Positions 1 through 5,327 of a stretch of DNA of 5,803 bases are shown here, piece by piece (position 1 is the first letter of the stretch; each line of letters begins with the position of its first letter). The translations under genes were made by a program, and so were the position numbers. Under the pieces are notes generated by a model, which saw only the letters and a list, made by a program, of their open reading frames with translations, did no database searches and was not told the DNA's origin. The stretch lies in NCBI GenBank assembly GCA_946566415.1, contig CAMNWW010000152.1:1-5803 (forward strand). Direction: 5' to 3'. This DNA comes from an uncultured Lachnospiraceae bacterium (GTDB lineage: Bacteria; Bacillota; Clostridia; Lachnospirales; Lachnospiraceae).

Positions 1-444
1 GATGTGATCATTCCGGCAAGATATCTGAATTCTTTCGACGCAAAAGAGTTGGCGAGTCATGCGATGGTAGATATTGATCCTACGTTTACGAAGAGGGTTA
101 AGCCGGGTGATTTGATTGTGGCGAACAAAAATTTTGGCTGCGGGTCATCCAGAGAGCATGCGCCGCTCTGCTTGAAAACGGCGGGAGTAAGCTGTGTGAT
201 CGCAGAGACATTTGCAAGGATTTTCTACCGCAACGCAATCAATATCGGTCTTCCGATTATCGAGTGTCCGGAGGCGGCAAAAGGAATTGAAGAAGGGGAT
301 CAGGTGGAGGTCGACTTTGATTCTGGGAAGATATATAATCGGACAAAAGGCACTGAGTTCCAGGGGCAGGCGTTCCCGGAATTTATGCAGAAGCTGATCG
401 CCGCAGGCGGGCTTGTGAACTACACGAACGGTAAGAGGGCTTAA
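1..444 (+). CDS. leuD: 3-isopropylmalate dehydratase small subunit, 5'-truncated by the window
   Basis: This is the small (swivel-domain) subunit of isopropylmalate isomerase. With LeuC it converts 2-isopropylmalate to 3-isopropylmalate in cytoplasmic leucine biosynthesis. Reading frame 1 is open from the first base and begins DVIIPARYL, the conserved stretch that follows the family's N-terminal GDNIDT segment. About 15 residues are therefore missing upstream, and the GTG at 4 is an internal valine codon rather than a start. The substrate-recognition signature GCGSSREHAP is encoded from 136, followed by the conserved ARIFYRNAINIGLP block. The C-terminus, ending FPEFMQKLIAAGGLVNY plus a short tail, is complete, with TAA at 442-444. 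The 147 visible codons fit a family length near 160-165 aa. The large subunit LeuC is expected just upstream. Paralogues for homoaconitate or citramalate-derived substrates share these motifs, so the exact substrate is inferred. Confidence 0.95.
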   Translation, partial: DVIIPARYLNSFDAKELASHAMVDIDPTFTKRVKPGDLIVANKNFGCGSSREHAPLCLKTAGVSCVIAETFARIFYRNAINIGLPIIECPEAAKGIEEGDQVEVDFDSGKIYNRTKGTEFQGQAFPEFMQKLIAAGGLVNYTNGKRA

Positions 445-448
445 TGTT

Positions 449-1939
449 ATGGGTTTACTTTATAAAAGTACGAGAAATTCTTCAAAAACAGTCGCAGCAT
501 CTTATGCGATTCTGAAAGGGCTTGCAGAGGATGGGGGATTATTTGTACCTACAGAGATCCCCCGGCTCTCTGTTTCCATGGATGAATTGAAAGATAAGAG
601 TTACAAGGAAACCGCTTTTGCGGTAATGAAAGAATATCTCACGGACTTTACAGAAGAAGAATTGAGAAACTGTATTGAAAAAGCATATGACAGTAAGTTC
701 GATACAGAAGAGATCGCCCCGCTTGTAAAAGCGGGCGGCGCGTATTATCTGGAACTGTACCATGGGGCTACGATTGCTTTTAAAGATATGGCGCTTTCGA
801 TACTCCCGCATCTTATGACGACAGCGGCCAAAAAGAATCAGGTAAAGAATCAGATTGTAATCCTGACCGCTACATCCGGAGATACCGGAAAAGCCGCTTT
901 AGCCGGGTTTGCGGATGTAAAAGGGACAAAGATCATCGTTTTTTACCCAAAAGACGGTGTCAGCCGGATTCAAGAGCTGCAGATGGTGACCCAGAAAGGG
1001 GAAAATACTTCTGTAGTCGCGATTCACGGTAATTTTGACAATGCGCAGAGCGGCGTGAAAGCAATGTTTGAAGATAAGAAACTGGCAGAAGAACTAGGCG
1101 CGTCCGGGTACCAGTTTTCATCGGCAAATTCGATTAATATCGGGCGTCTTGTTCCTCAGATCGTCTATTATGTCTACGCGTATGCAAAGCTGCTTAAGAA
1201 TAAGGAGATCGCTCAGGGCGAACCGATCAATGTGACAGTGCCCACAGGTAATTTTGGAAATATCCTAGCGGCTTATTACGCAAAAAAAATGGGGGTTCCG
1301 ATTGAAAAACTGATCTGTGCCTCGAATGAGAATAAAGTTCTGTATGACTTTTTCCAGACAGGAAAGTATGACCGGAATCGTGAATTTGTCCTTACTACTT
1401 CTCCGTCCATGGATATTCTGATCTCCAGCAACCTGGAACGGTTGATCTATTTTCTGACGGGAGAGGACGATACTGAAAATCGGAGGATGATGGAAGAGCT
1501 TCGTACAAAAGGCGTTTATGAGATAACAGACCAGATGAAGGAGCGCCTTGCGGACTTTGCGGCGGGATTTGCGTCCGAGGATCAGGTGAAGCAGGCGATT
1601 CACGAGATGTACAACAGTACAGGATATGTCCTTGACCCGCATACGGCGGTAGCGGCATCGGTTTATGAAGAGTACCGCAGCAAGACGGGCGATGAGAGAA
1701 AGACGGTCATCGCATCGACAGCAAGTCCTTACAAATTTGCTGGAAGCGTGTTGGAAGCGATTGATTCCGGCAGCACAGAAACCGATGAGTTCAAACGGAT
1801 CGACAGGCTCAGAGAGCTTTCAGGAATGGAGATACCAAAGGCGGTCGAAGAGATCAGGAATGCGCCGATCCTTCATACGAGAGAATGCGACGTACAGAAG
1901 ATGAAAGAGACGGTAAAGGAGATCCTTGGCGTCAGCTAA
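449..1939 (+). CDS. thrC: Threonine synthase
   Basis: This PLP-dependent enzyme converts O-phospho-L-homoserine to L-threonine in the last step of threonine biosynthesis, in the cytoplasm. The protein is 496 aa, normal for the long bacterial/fungal ThrC class. The N-terminal domain shows YKSTRN at residues 5-10 and GLAEDGGLFVP at 24-34. The PLP-binding lysine is K112 in HGATIAFKDMA. SGDTGKAA at 143-150 and the glycine-rich PTGNFGN at 265-271 match the fold-type II PLP phosphate-binding and active-site loops. The ATG at 449 lies only 4 nt after the leuD stop. A modest ribosome site, AGAGGG at 434-439, sits inside the leuD 3' end, so translation is probably coupled to leuD. No frame damage is visible. 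Clustering with leuD suggests a shared amino-acid-supply transcript. The family assignment is very secure. Confidence 0.97.
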   Translation: MGLLYKSTRNSSKTVAASYAILKGLAEDGGLFVPTEIPRLSVSMDELKDKSYKETAFAVMKEYLTDFTEEELRNCIEKAYDSKFDTEEIAPLVKAGGAYYLELYHGATIAFKDMALSILPHLMTTAAKKNQVKNQIVILTATSGDTGKAALAGFADVKGTKIIVFYPKDGVSRIQELQMVTQKGENTSVVAIHGNFDNAQSGVKAMFEDKKLAEELGASGYQFSSANSINIGRLVPQIVYYVYAYAKLLKNKEIAQGEPINVTVPTGNFGNILAAYYAKKMGVPIEKLICASNENKVLYDFFQTGKYDRNREFVLTTSPSMDILISSNLERLIYFLTGEDDTENRRMMEELRTKGVYEITDQMKERLADFAAGFASEDQVKQAIHEMYNSTGYVLDPHTAVAASVYEEYRSKTGDERKTVIASTASPYKFAGSVLEAIDSGSTETDEFKRIDRLRELSGMEIPKAVEEIRNAPILHTRECDVQKMKETVKEILGVS

Positions 1940-1965
1940 GGCTAAAACGGAGAAAAAGACAGAAA

Positions 1966-1974
1966 GAGGTGGAG
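1966..1974 (+). promoter_or_regulatory. Ribosome binding site that sets the cdd start
   Basis: GAGGTGGAG lies just before the ATG at 1977 and matches the GGAGGTG anti-Shine-Dalgarno complement well. It decides between the ATG at 1977 and an in-frame TTG at 1926. The TTG lies inside thrC, has no comparable site, and would add a low-complexity Lys/Glu-rich leader absent from the family. Confidence 0.85.
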
Positions 1975-1976
1975 AG

Positions 1977-2387
1977 ATGCTGGCTGGAACTGAAGAAATG
2001 AAGTTGATGGAAGAGGCAGTGAAGGCAAGACAGAGATCTTATTGTCCTTATTCAAAATTTGCGGTAGGAGCGGCCCTGTTATGTGAAGATGGGACTATCG
2101 TGCTTGGATGCAATGTGGAAAGCGGGGCTTACAGTCCGTCGAACTGTGCGGAGCGAACGGCAATTTTTGCGGCTGTGGCACAAGGGAAAAGAAAGTTCCG
2201 GGCAATCGCTGTCGCCGGCGGGAATCAAGGAGAAACAGCCGGACCGTGTTATCCCTGCGGAGTGTGCCGGCAGGTAATGGCAGAGTTTTGCGGAGAGGAT
2301 TTTCAAGTTATTTGTAAAAATGAAGAGGGGCAGATCGAGAGCCTGACACTCGGTGAGCTGCTGCCGAGGAATTTTAAACTTTTATAG
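1977..2387 (+). CDS. cdd: Cytidine deaminase
   Basis: This small zinc enzyme hydrolytically deaminates cytidine and deoxycytidine to uridine and deoxyuridine in pyrimidine salvage. The 136-aa product has the length of the homotetrameric bacterial class. The N-terminal YCPYSKFAVGAAL (residues 22-34) and CNVESGAY (45-52) form the usual nucleoside pocket, with N46 and E48 expected to contact ribose. The zinc and catalytic motif is NCAERTAIF (56-64), with C57 as ligand and E59 as proton shuttle. PCYPCGVCRQ (90-99) supplies ligands C94 and C97. All catalytic residues are present. The gene lies 37 nt after thrC with no terminator between, so it is probably co-transcribed. Its neighbours are amino-acid genes, so the grouping looks opportunistic rather than a pathway. 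No clear terminator follows before the repeat element. Confidence 0.95.
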   Translation: MLAGTEEMKLMEEAVKARQRSYCPYSKFAVGAALLCEDGTIVLGCNVESGAYSPSNCAERTAIFAAVAQGKRKFRAIAVAGGNQGETAGPCYPCGVCRQVMAEFCGEDFQVICKNEEGQIESLTLGELLPRNFKLL

Positions 2388-2421
2388 TTTCCAACATAGT
2401 CACGGCTGTTATAAGAAGTTG

Positions 2422-2435
2422 GTAACAGTTCAGCC
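2422..2435 (+). repeat. Left terminal inverted repeat of the element
   Basis: GTAACAGTTCAGCC is the exact reverse complement of 2662-2675. Its TAACAG core (2423-2428) can also pair with CTGTTA at 2406-2411 just upstream, giving an alternative local hairpin. Confidence 0.85.
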
Positions 2436-2449
2436 ATACAGCTCGATTC

Positions 2450-2464
2450 GGCTGCGTTGCAGCC
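2450..2464. repeat. Perfect 6-bp hairpin inside the element
   Basis: GGCTGC and GCAGCC pair around a GTT loop. The upstream CAGC at 2439-2442 can compete for GCTG at 2451-2454, so two conformations are possible. Confidence 0.7.
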
Positions 2465-2469
2465 TTTAC

Positions 2470-2518
2470 CGCATTATAAGCTTAGGCCCTGTCTTTTGGG
2501 GGCTTAGCGTTAATCGCG
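2470..2518. repeat. Long bulged stem-loop inside the element
   Basis: CGC/GCG (2470-2472 with 2516-2518), ATTA/TAAT (2473-2476 with 2511-2514), TAAGC/GCTTA (2477-2481 with 2502-2506) and CCC/GGG (2487-2489 with 2498-2500) stack around the TGTCTTTT loop. They are interrupted by a GCGT bulge at 2507-2510 and a TTAGG internal loop. The pairing was read by eye, without energy calculation. Confidence 0.55.
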
Positions 2519-2519
2519 T

Positions 2520-2544
2520 CCCGATATCCCACAGGGATGTCGGG
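2520..2544. repeat. 11-bp hairpin with ACA loop inside the element
   Basis: CCCGATATCCC (2520-2530) pairs over its full length with GGGATGTCGGG (2534-2544), with one T-G wobble and a 3-nt ACA loop. It is the longest uninterrupted internal stem of the element. No T-run follows, so it is not an intrinsic terminator on the + strand. Confidence 0.75.
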
Positions 2545-2597
2545 GCTTCAAATGCTACGCAGCTAGAATCTCGCTTATGTCAGAACGCCATATGGAG

Positions 2598-2654
2598 GCT
2601 TGGCCGATTTGTCCGCCTTGTGAGCAAGCTCCCATGCGGACAGATAGTCCAAGC
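2598..2654. repeat. Nested three-part stem at the right side of the element
   Basis: The outer GCTTGG (2598-2603) pairs with CCAAGC (2649-2654). The middle TGTCCGC (2610-2616) pairs with GCGGACA (2636-2642). The inner CTTG (2617-2620) pairs with CAAG (2625-2628) around TGAG. All three are perfect and coaxially nested, so a real folded arm is likely. Confidence 0.7.
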
Positions 2655-2661
2655 GCCGCAA

Positions 2662-2675
2662 GGCTGAACTGTTAC
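2662..2675 (-). repeat. Right terminal inverted repeat of the element
   Basis: GGCTGAACTGTTAC is an exact 14-bp match to the reverse complement of the left end. It is followed at once by AAAAGTTG, the right copy of the putative target duplication. Confidence 0.85.
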
Positions 2676-2704
2676 AAAAGTTGGTGAAGAATTTAACAAT
2701 CATA

Positions 2705-2733
2705 TTGACTTTTTTTCCTAAAAATGAGATAAT
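2705..2733 (+). promoter_or_regulatory. Vegetative (sigma-A type) promoter of pckA
   Basis: A -35 box TTGACT (2705-2710) is separated by exactly 17 nt from a -10 box GATAAT (2728-2733). A TG at 2725-2726 makes it an extended -10. AT-rich sequence precedes the -35. Transcription should begin near 2740, leaving a leader of only about 30 nt. The promoter lies outside the right end of the inverted-repeat element, so that element is not part of the pckA leader. I saw no clear catabolite-responsive (cre) site here. Confidence 0.85.
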
Positions 2734-2753
2734 GAACACAAATTTTGAATTTA

Positions 2754-2759
2754 AGGAGG
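2754..2759 (+). promoter_or_regulatory. Strong ribosome binding site that sets the pckA start
   Basis: AGGAGG, 9 nt before the ATG at 2769, is a consensus Shine-Dalgarno sequence. An in-frame TTG at 2745 lies upstream of this site and is excluded as the start, since the site would fall inside the coding region. Confidence 0.9.
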
Positions 2760-2768
2760 AAATTAGCC

Positions 2769-4466
2769 ATGTCAACAAAAGCATATTATCCGATCAGCGA
2801 AATCGGACAAGGCAAACCTGGTTTTTCAAAGACCCGCTCAATTATTGAGGCCGCTTTCTACGGAAATAACGTAGTAAAGGTTGAAACACTAAAAGAAGCG
2901 TATGAGTTAGCAAAAAATTCTCCTGGAACGATTGTAACTGATATGCCAGTATATAGAGGAGAAGAATTCGGTCTTGACAAAGACGCGAAAGTACTGTTGT
3001 TTAATGACGGCGCGATCACAGGGCGTTACGCTACGGCTCGCCGTATCGCAGGAGAACCGGGAGTGGACTGTGAAGCGCTCGATAAGGTGGCGATGGATGC
3101 GGTTTATTCCTCACGCTGGAAAACGATGTATCATGCTACAGTATATGCAGGACTGGATCCGGAGTTTATGGTAAAGTGCCATCTGCTGATTCCGGAAGGC
3201 GAAGAGAATATTATGTACAACTGGATGCTGAATTTCCAGTATATGTCAGATGAGTATGTAAAGATGTATAAGAACTCTAAACCGGTTGGAGACGGAAAAG
3301 AGCCGGATATCTATATCTTCTCTGATCCGCAGTGGGTACCGGTAGAAGCTCCTGGCGTCAGCTTCGACTGCCTGAGCGACCCGGCTAAGAAGACGCTCTG
3401 CTACTTCAATACAGAGACGAACTGTGCATGTATCCTTGGTATGAGATACTTCGGCGAGCATAAAAAGGGAACGCTTACTATGGTATGGGCAATCGCGAAC
3501 CGGAACGGTTATGCTTCCTGCCATGGAGGACAGAAGGAATATCTTCTTCCGGACGGCTCCAAGTTCGTTGCGTCTGTATATGGGCTTTCAGGATCAGGAA
3601 AATCAACGCTTACCCATGCAAAACACGGCGGAAAATATGAAATCAAAGTACTGCATGACGATGCGTTTATCATCAATACCGATACATGCGCGTCAATCGC
3701 TATTGAGCCGACATATTTTGATAAGACGGCGGATTATCCGACAGGATGCCCGGACAATCAGTATCTTCTGACAGCGCATAAATGCTCCGCGACTCTGGAT
3801 GAGGACGGAAAAGTTCAGCTTGTGACAGAAGATATCAGGAATGGTAATGGGCGTGCGATTAAGTCTAAATTATGGTCTCCGAACCGTGTTGACAAGATCG
3901 ACGCTCCTGTCAATGCTATTTTCTGGATCATGAAAGACCCGACCATCCCGCCGGTAGTAAAACTGAAAGGCGCCGCGCTTGCATCCGTTATGGGAGCTAC
4001 CCTGGCTACAAAACGTTCCTCAGCAGAACGTCTCGCACCGGGCGTCGACCCGAACAAGCTGGTGGTAGTACCTTATGCGAACCCGTTCCGTACTTACCCG
4101 CTGGTAAATGACTATGAGAAGTTCAAAAAGCTGGTAGAAGAGAAGAATGTAGACTGCTACATTGTAAATACAGGCGATTTCATGGGCAAGAAGGTGAAAC
4201 CGGGCGATACTCTTGGTATCCTGGAGGCAATCGTGGAGAAGAGAGCAGAGTTTAAACAGTGGGGTCCGTTCTCTGATATCGAGATCATGGATTGGGAAGG
4301 CTTTATCCCGAACCTTGATGATGCGGAATATAAGACACAACTTAAAGCACGTATGCAGGATCGTGTAAATGAGGTCGAGGCTTTTGCTACAGAAAAGGGC
4401 GGCTATGACAAGCTTCCGGATGAAGCGGTCGAGGCTCTGAAGAAATTGGTGAGCGAGCTGGCATAA
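2769..4466 (+). CDS. pckA: Phosphoenolpyruvate carboxykinase (ATP-type, divergent)
   Basis: The enzyme interconverts oxaloacetate plus ATP with PEP, CO2 and ADP at the junction of glycolysis/gluconeogenesis and C4 acids, in the cytoplasm. In anaerobes it can run in the CO2-fixing, ATP-forming direction; direction is not visible from sequence. The product is 565 aa, somewhat longer than the usual 525-540. GEHKKG (229-234) matches GEMKKG of the family, and H252 in SCHGG matches the metal-binding histidine. The K233-H252 spacing of 19 equals K213-H232 in the E. coli enzyme as I remember it. GLSGSGKST (272-280) is the kinase-1a P-loop with K278. HDDAFII (296-302) takes the place of the usual DDEHGW kinase-2 region. 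VNTG followed by GKK near the C-terminus matches the nucleotide-contact segment. It has its own promoter and terminator, so it is monocistronic. ATP rather than GTP use is inferred from the family. Confidence 0.92.
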   Translation: MSTKAYYPISEIGQGKPGFSKTRSIIEAAFYGNNVVKVETLKEAYELAKNSPGTIVTDMPVYRGEEFGLDKDAKVLLFNDGAITGRYATARRIAGEPGVDCEALDKVAMDAVYSSRWKTMYHATVYAGLDPEFMVKCHLLIPEGEENIMYNWMLNFQYMSDEYVKMYKNSKPVGDGKEPDIYIFSDPQWVPVEAPGVSFDCLSDPAKKTLCYFNTETNCACILGMRYFGEHKKGTLTMVWAIANRNGYASCHGGQKEYLLPDGSKFVASVYGLSGSGKSTLTHAKHGGKYEIKVLHDDAFIINTDTCASIAIEPTYFDKTADYPTGCPDNQYLLTAHKCSATLDEDGKVQLVTEDIRNGNGRAIKSKLWSPNRVDKIDAPVNAIFWIMKDPTIPPVVKLKGAALASVMGATLATKRSSAERLAPGVDPNKLVVVPYANPFRTYPLVNDYEKFKKLVEEKNVDCYIVNTGDFMGKKVKPGDTLGILEAIVEKRAEFKQWGPFSDIEIMDWEGFIPNLDDAEYKTQLKARMQDRVNEVEAFATEKGGYDKLPDEAVEALKKLVSELA

Positions 4467-4495
4467 TTGCTTTTTCACAGACGATATTTGTATAT

Positions 4496-4528
4496 AGAGA
4501 ACGCTGTCTCACAAAGGCAGCGTTCTTT
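4496..4528 (+). terminator. Intrinsic-type terminator after pckA
   Basis: AGAACGCTG (4498-4506) pairs perfectly with CAGCGTTCT (4518-4526). It extends inward by T-G and C-G to leave a 7-nt loop, and is followed by a short T-rich tail. The T-tract is weak (TTCTTT then GC), so termination may be partial. The hairpin begins about 30 nt after the pckA stop. Confidence 0.75.
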
Positions 4529-4567
4529 GCATGTGCGCTAGGAAAGGTTACTCTGTTATTTAATGTA

Positions 4568-4595
4568 TTGACAAACATACCAAAGGTATGATAAT
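4568..4595 (+). promoter_or_regulatory. Promoter of the tetR-family gene
   Basis: A consensus -35 TTGACA (4568-4573) is followed after 16 nt by GATAAT (4590-4595). The start of transcription should fall near 4602, inside the second operator. The spacer between the boxes is almost filled by the first operator palindrome, so repressor binding would block RNA polymerase directly. Confidence 0.8.
4576..4590. promoter_or_regulatory. Operator O1, CATACC-AAA-GGTATG
   Basis: This perfect 6-bp inverted repeat with a 3-nt centre lies between the -35 and -10 boxes of the tetR promoter. The same half-sites recur 27 bp downstream and again before the MFS gene, the pattern expected for binding by the local TetR dimer. 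Binding by that protein is inferred. Confidence 0.78.
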
Positions 4596-4602
4596 ATAAA
4601 TA

Positions 4603-4617
4603 CATACCAATAGTATG
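4603..4617. promoter_or_regulatory. Operator O2, CATACC-AAT-AGTATG
   Basis: This is a near-copy of O1 with one arm mismatch (C4608 against A4612), though ACATAC/GTATGT flanking symmetry adds a base pair outside. It covers the predicted transcription start and ends 5 bp before the ribosome site. Its centre is 27 bp from that of O1, about two and a half helical turns. Confidence 0.75.
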
Positions 4618-4633
4618 TTATAGGGAGGACAAA

Positions 4634-5290
4634 GTGGCAAGGAATAAGCATCCGGAAGAAACCGTTAGTCTGATATTGGATGTGTCTTTTCGGTTATTTA
4701 TGGAAAAGGGGTACGAGCATACTTCTATTCAGGACATTATCGATCAGTTAGGCGGTCTTAGCAAAGGCGCGATCTATCATCATTTTAAGTCAAAGGAAGA
4801 TATTCTGGAGGCTGTTACAGACAGGATCACGGCCGAATCCAATCATATGCTCGCAGTCATTCGGGACCGTCAGGACCTCAACGGCATAGAAAAACTAAAG
4901 ACAATTTTTAAAGCTTCAATCAACCGTCCTGTACAAAATGATATTTTTGCGGTAGCCCCGGATTTTCACAGTAACCCGAAACTGCTTTTCAGCCTTTTAC
5001 ACGACACAATAGATAATGTGGCGCCTAATTATATCCTTCCCATCATCAGACAGGGGATCTCGGACGGTTCGATTGAGACGGACTATCCGGAAGAATTGGC
5101 AGAACTGATTTTACTCGTGGCAAATGTCTGGATGGATCCTATGGTATTTGACAGTACAGAGGAAGAATCCTACCGTAAGTTTATGGTGTTTAGCCAGATG
5201 CTTAAAGCATTTGGACTGGATATCGTGGATGACGAGATCGTAGAAAGACTGCGCGAGCTGACATCCATTTACCAAAAGAGCAGACGCTAA
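4634..5290 (+). CDS. TetR/AcrR-family transcriptional repressor
   Basis: This 218-aa ligand-responsive DNA-binding protein very probably represses itself and the following exporter. Helix 1 (LDVSFRLFMEKGYEHTS, about 15-31) and the helix-turn-helix (SIQDIIDQLGGLSKGAIYHHFKSKEDIL in two parts, 31-58) are typical. GAIYHHF at 45-51 is the hallmark of the recognition helix. The turn reads GGLSKG, one residue longer than the common AGVSKG. Residues from about 65 on form the variable helical ligand and dimer domain, which gives no ligand clue. The start is GTG at 4634, with GGGAGG at 4623-4628 five nt upstream; the upstream sequence is operator, so no earlier start is likely. CATACC/GGTATG palindromes at its own and the MFS promoter support autoregulation. 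The ligand is unknown, but a drug, toxin or metabolite exported by the neighbour is the natural guess. Confidence 0.95.
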   Translation: MARNKHPEETVSLILDVSFRLFMEKGYEHTSIQDIIDQLGGLSKGAIYHHFKSKEDILEAVTDRITAESNHMLAVIRDRQDLNGIEKLKTIFKASINRPVQNDIFAVAPDFHSNPKLLFSLLHDTIDNVAPNYILPIIRQGISDGSIETDYPEELAELILLVANVWMDPMVFDSTEEESYRKFMVFSQMLKAFGLDIVDDEIVERLRELTSIYQKSRR

Positions 5291-5297
5291 GAAAAAT

Positions 5298-5327
5298 TCT
5301 GCCCTGTAAAAAGGGCAGATATATTTT
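5298..5327 (+). terminator. Intrinsic terminator after the tetR-family gene
   Basis: TCTGCCC (5298-5304) pairs with GGGCAGA (5313-5319) around TGTAAAAA and is followed by TATATTTT. An A-rich stretch precedes the stem, so it may also work on the other strand. It begins 8 nt after the stop codon. The T-rich tail runs into the -35 box of the next promoter. Confidence 0.75.

Larger units (their letters stand above)
2422..2675. mobile_element. MITE-like inverted-repeat element with structured interior
   Basis: The ends are perfect 14-bp inverted repeats: GTAACAGTTCAGCC at 2422-2435 and GGCTGAACTGTTAC at 2662-2675. The 8 bp just outside each end nearly repeat: AGAAGTTG at 2414-2421 and AAAAGTTG at 2676-2683 (7 of 8, last six identical). 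That is the expected mark of a target-site duplication. There is no transposase, so if mobile it is non-autonomous. The interior is richer in GC than its flanks and packed with stems: 2450-2464, 2470-2518, 2520-2544 and a nested arm at 2598-2654. Simple MITEs are seldom this structured inside, so it may also act as an RNA. The mobilising family is unknown to me; an 8-bp duplication alone does not identify it. The orientation of any transcript is undetermined. Confidence 0.75.
2388..2768. other. 381-bp spacer without a credible gene
   Basis: The gap between cdd and pckA is much longer than the other spacers. From left to right it holds a 34-bp AT-rich leader, the inverted-repeat element at 2422-2675, a short AT-rich stretch and the pckA promoter and ribosome site. 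A 104-codon frame crosses 2353-2667 on the + strand and a 69-codon frame covers 2575-2784 on the - strand. Both start inside neighbouring genes, have no ribosome site and run across hairpin stems, so I do not call them genes. No standard terminator (stem plus T-run) is visible after cdd. Confidence 0.8.

Noticed and set aside
1265..1642. Open frame on the - strand within thrC
   Set aside because: The + strand frame is an unbroken, motif-complete threonine synthase; the antisense frame is a shadow with no ribosome site.
1926..1976. Upstream TTG start that would lengthen cytidine deaminase by 17 residues
   Set aside because: It overlaps the thrC end and lacks a ribosome site, and the family begins near the ATG at 1977, which has a good one.
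2353..2667. 104-codon open frame on the + strand across the cdd end and the repeat element
   Set aside because: It starts inside cdd, has no ribosome site, runs through the hairpin stems and has a composition unlike the neighbouring proteins. It is best explained as a chance frame across structured DNA.
2422..2675. The structured element as a riboswitch or leader controlling pckA
   Set aside because: A near-consensus promoter lies downstream of it at 2705-2733, so the main pckA transcript would not contain it. Terminal repeats and flanking direct repeats fit an inserted element better.
2422..2687. The element as a stand-alone HEARO/omega-RNA copy (a GTGA follows at 2684-2687)
   Set aside because: I cannot recognise the conserved omega-RNA core, no IscB-like gene is near, and a flanking target duplication is not expected for that transposon type. 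Left as a covariance-model test only.
2745..2768. Upstream TTG start for pckA
   Set aside because: It precedes the consensus AGGAGG at 2754-2759, which serves the ATG at 2769, and lies only a few bases after the predicted transcription start.
2575..2784. 69-codon open frame on the - strand across the element and the pckA promoter
   Set aside because: It begins inside pckA, crosses the promoter and an inverted repeat, and has no supporting start signal.
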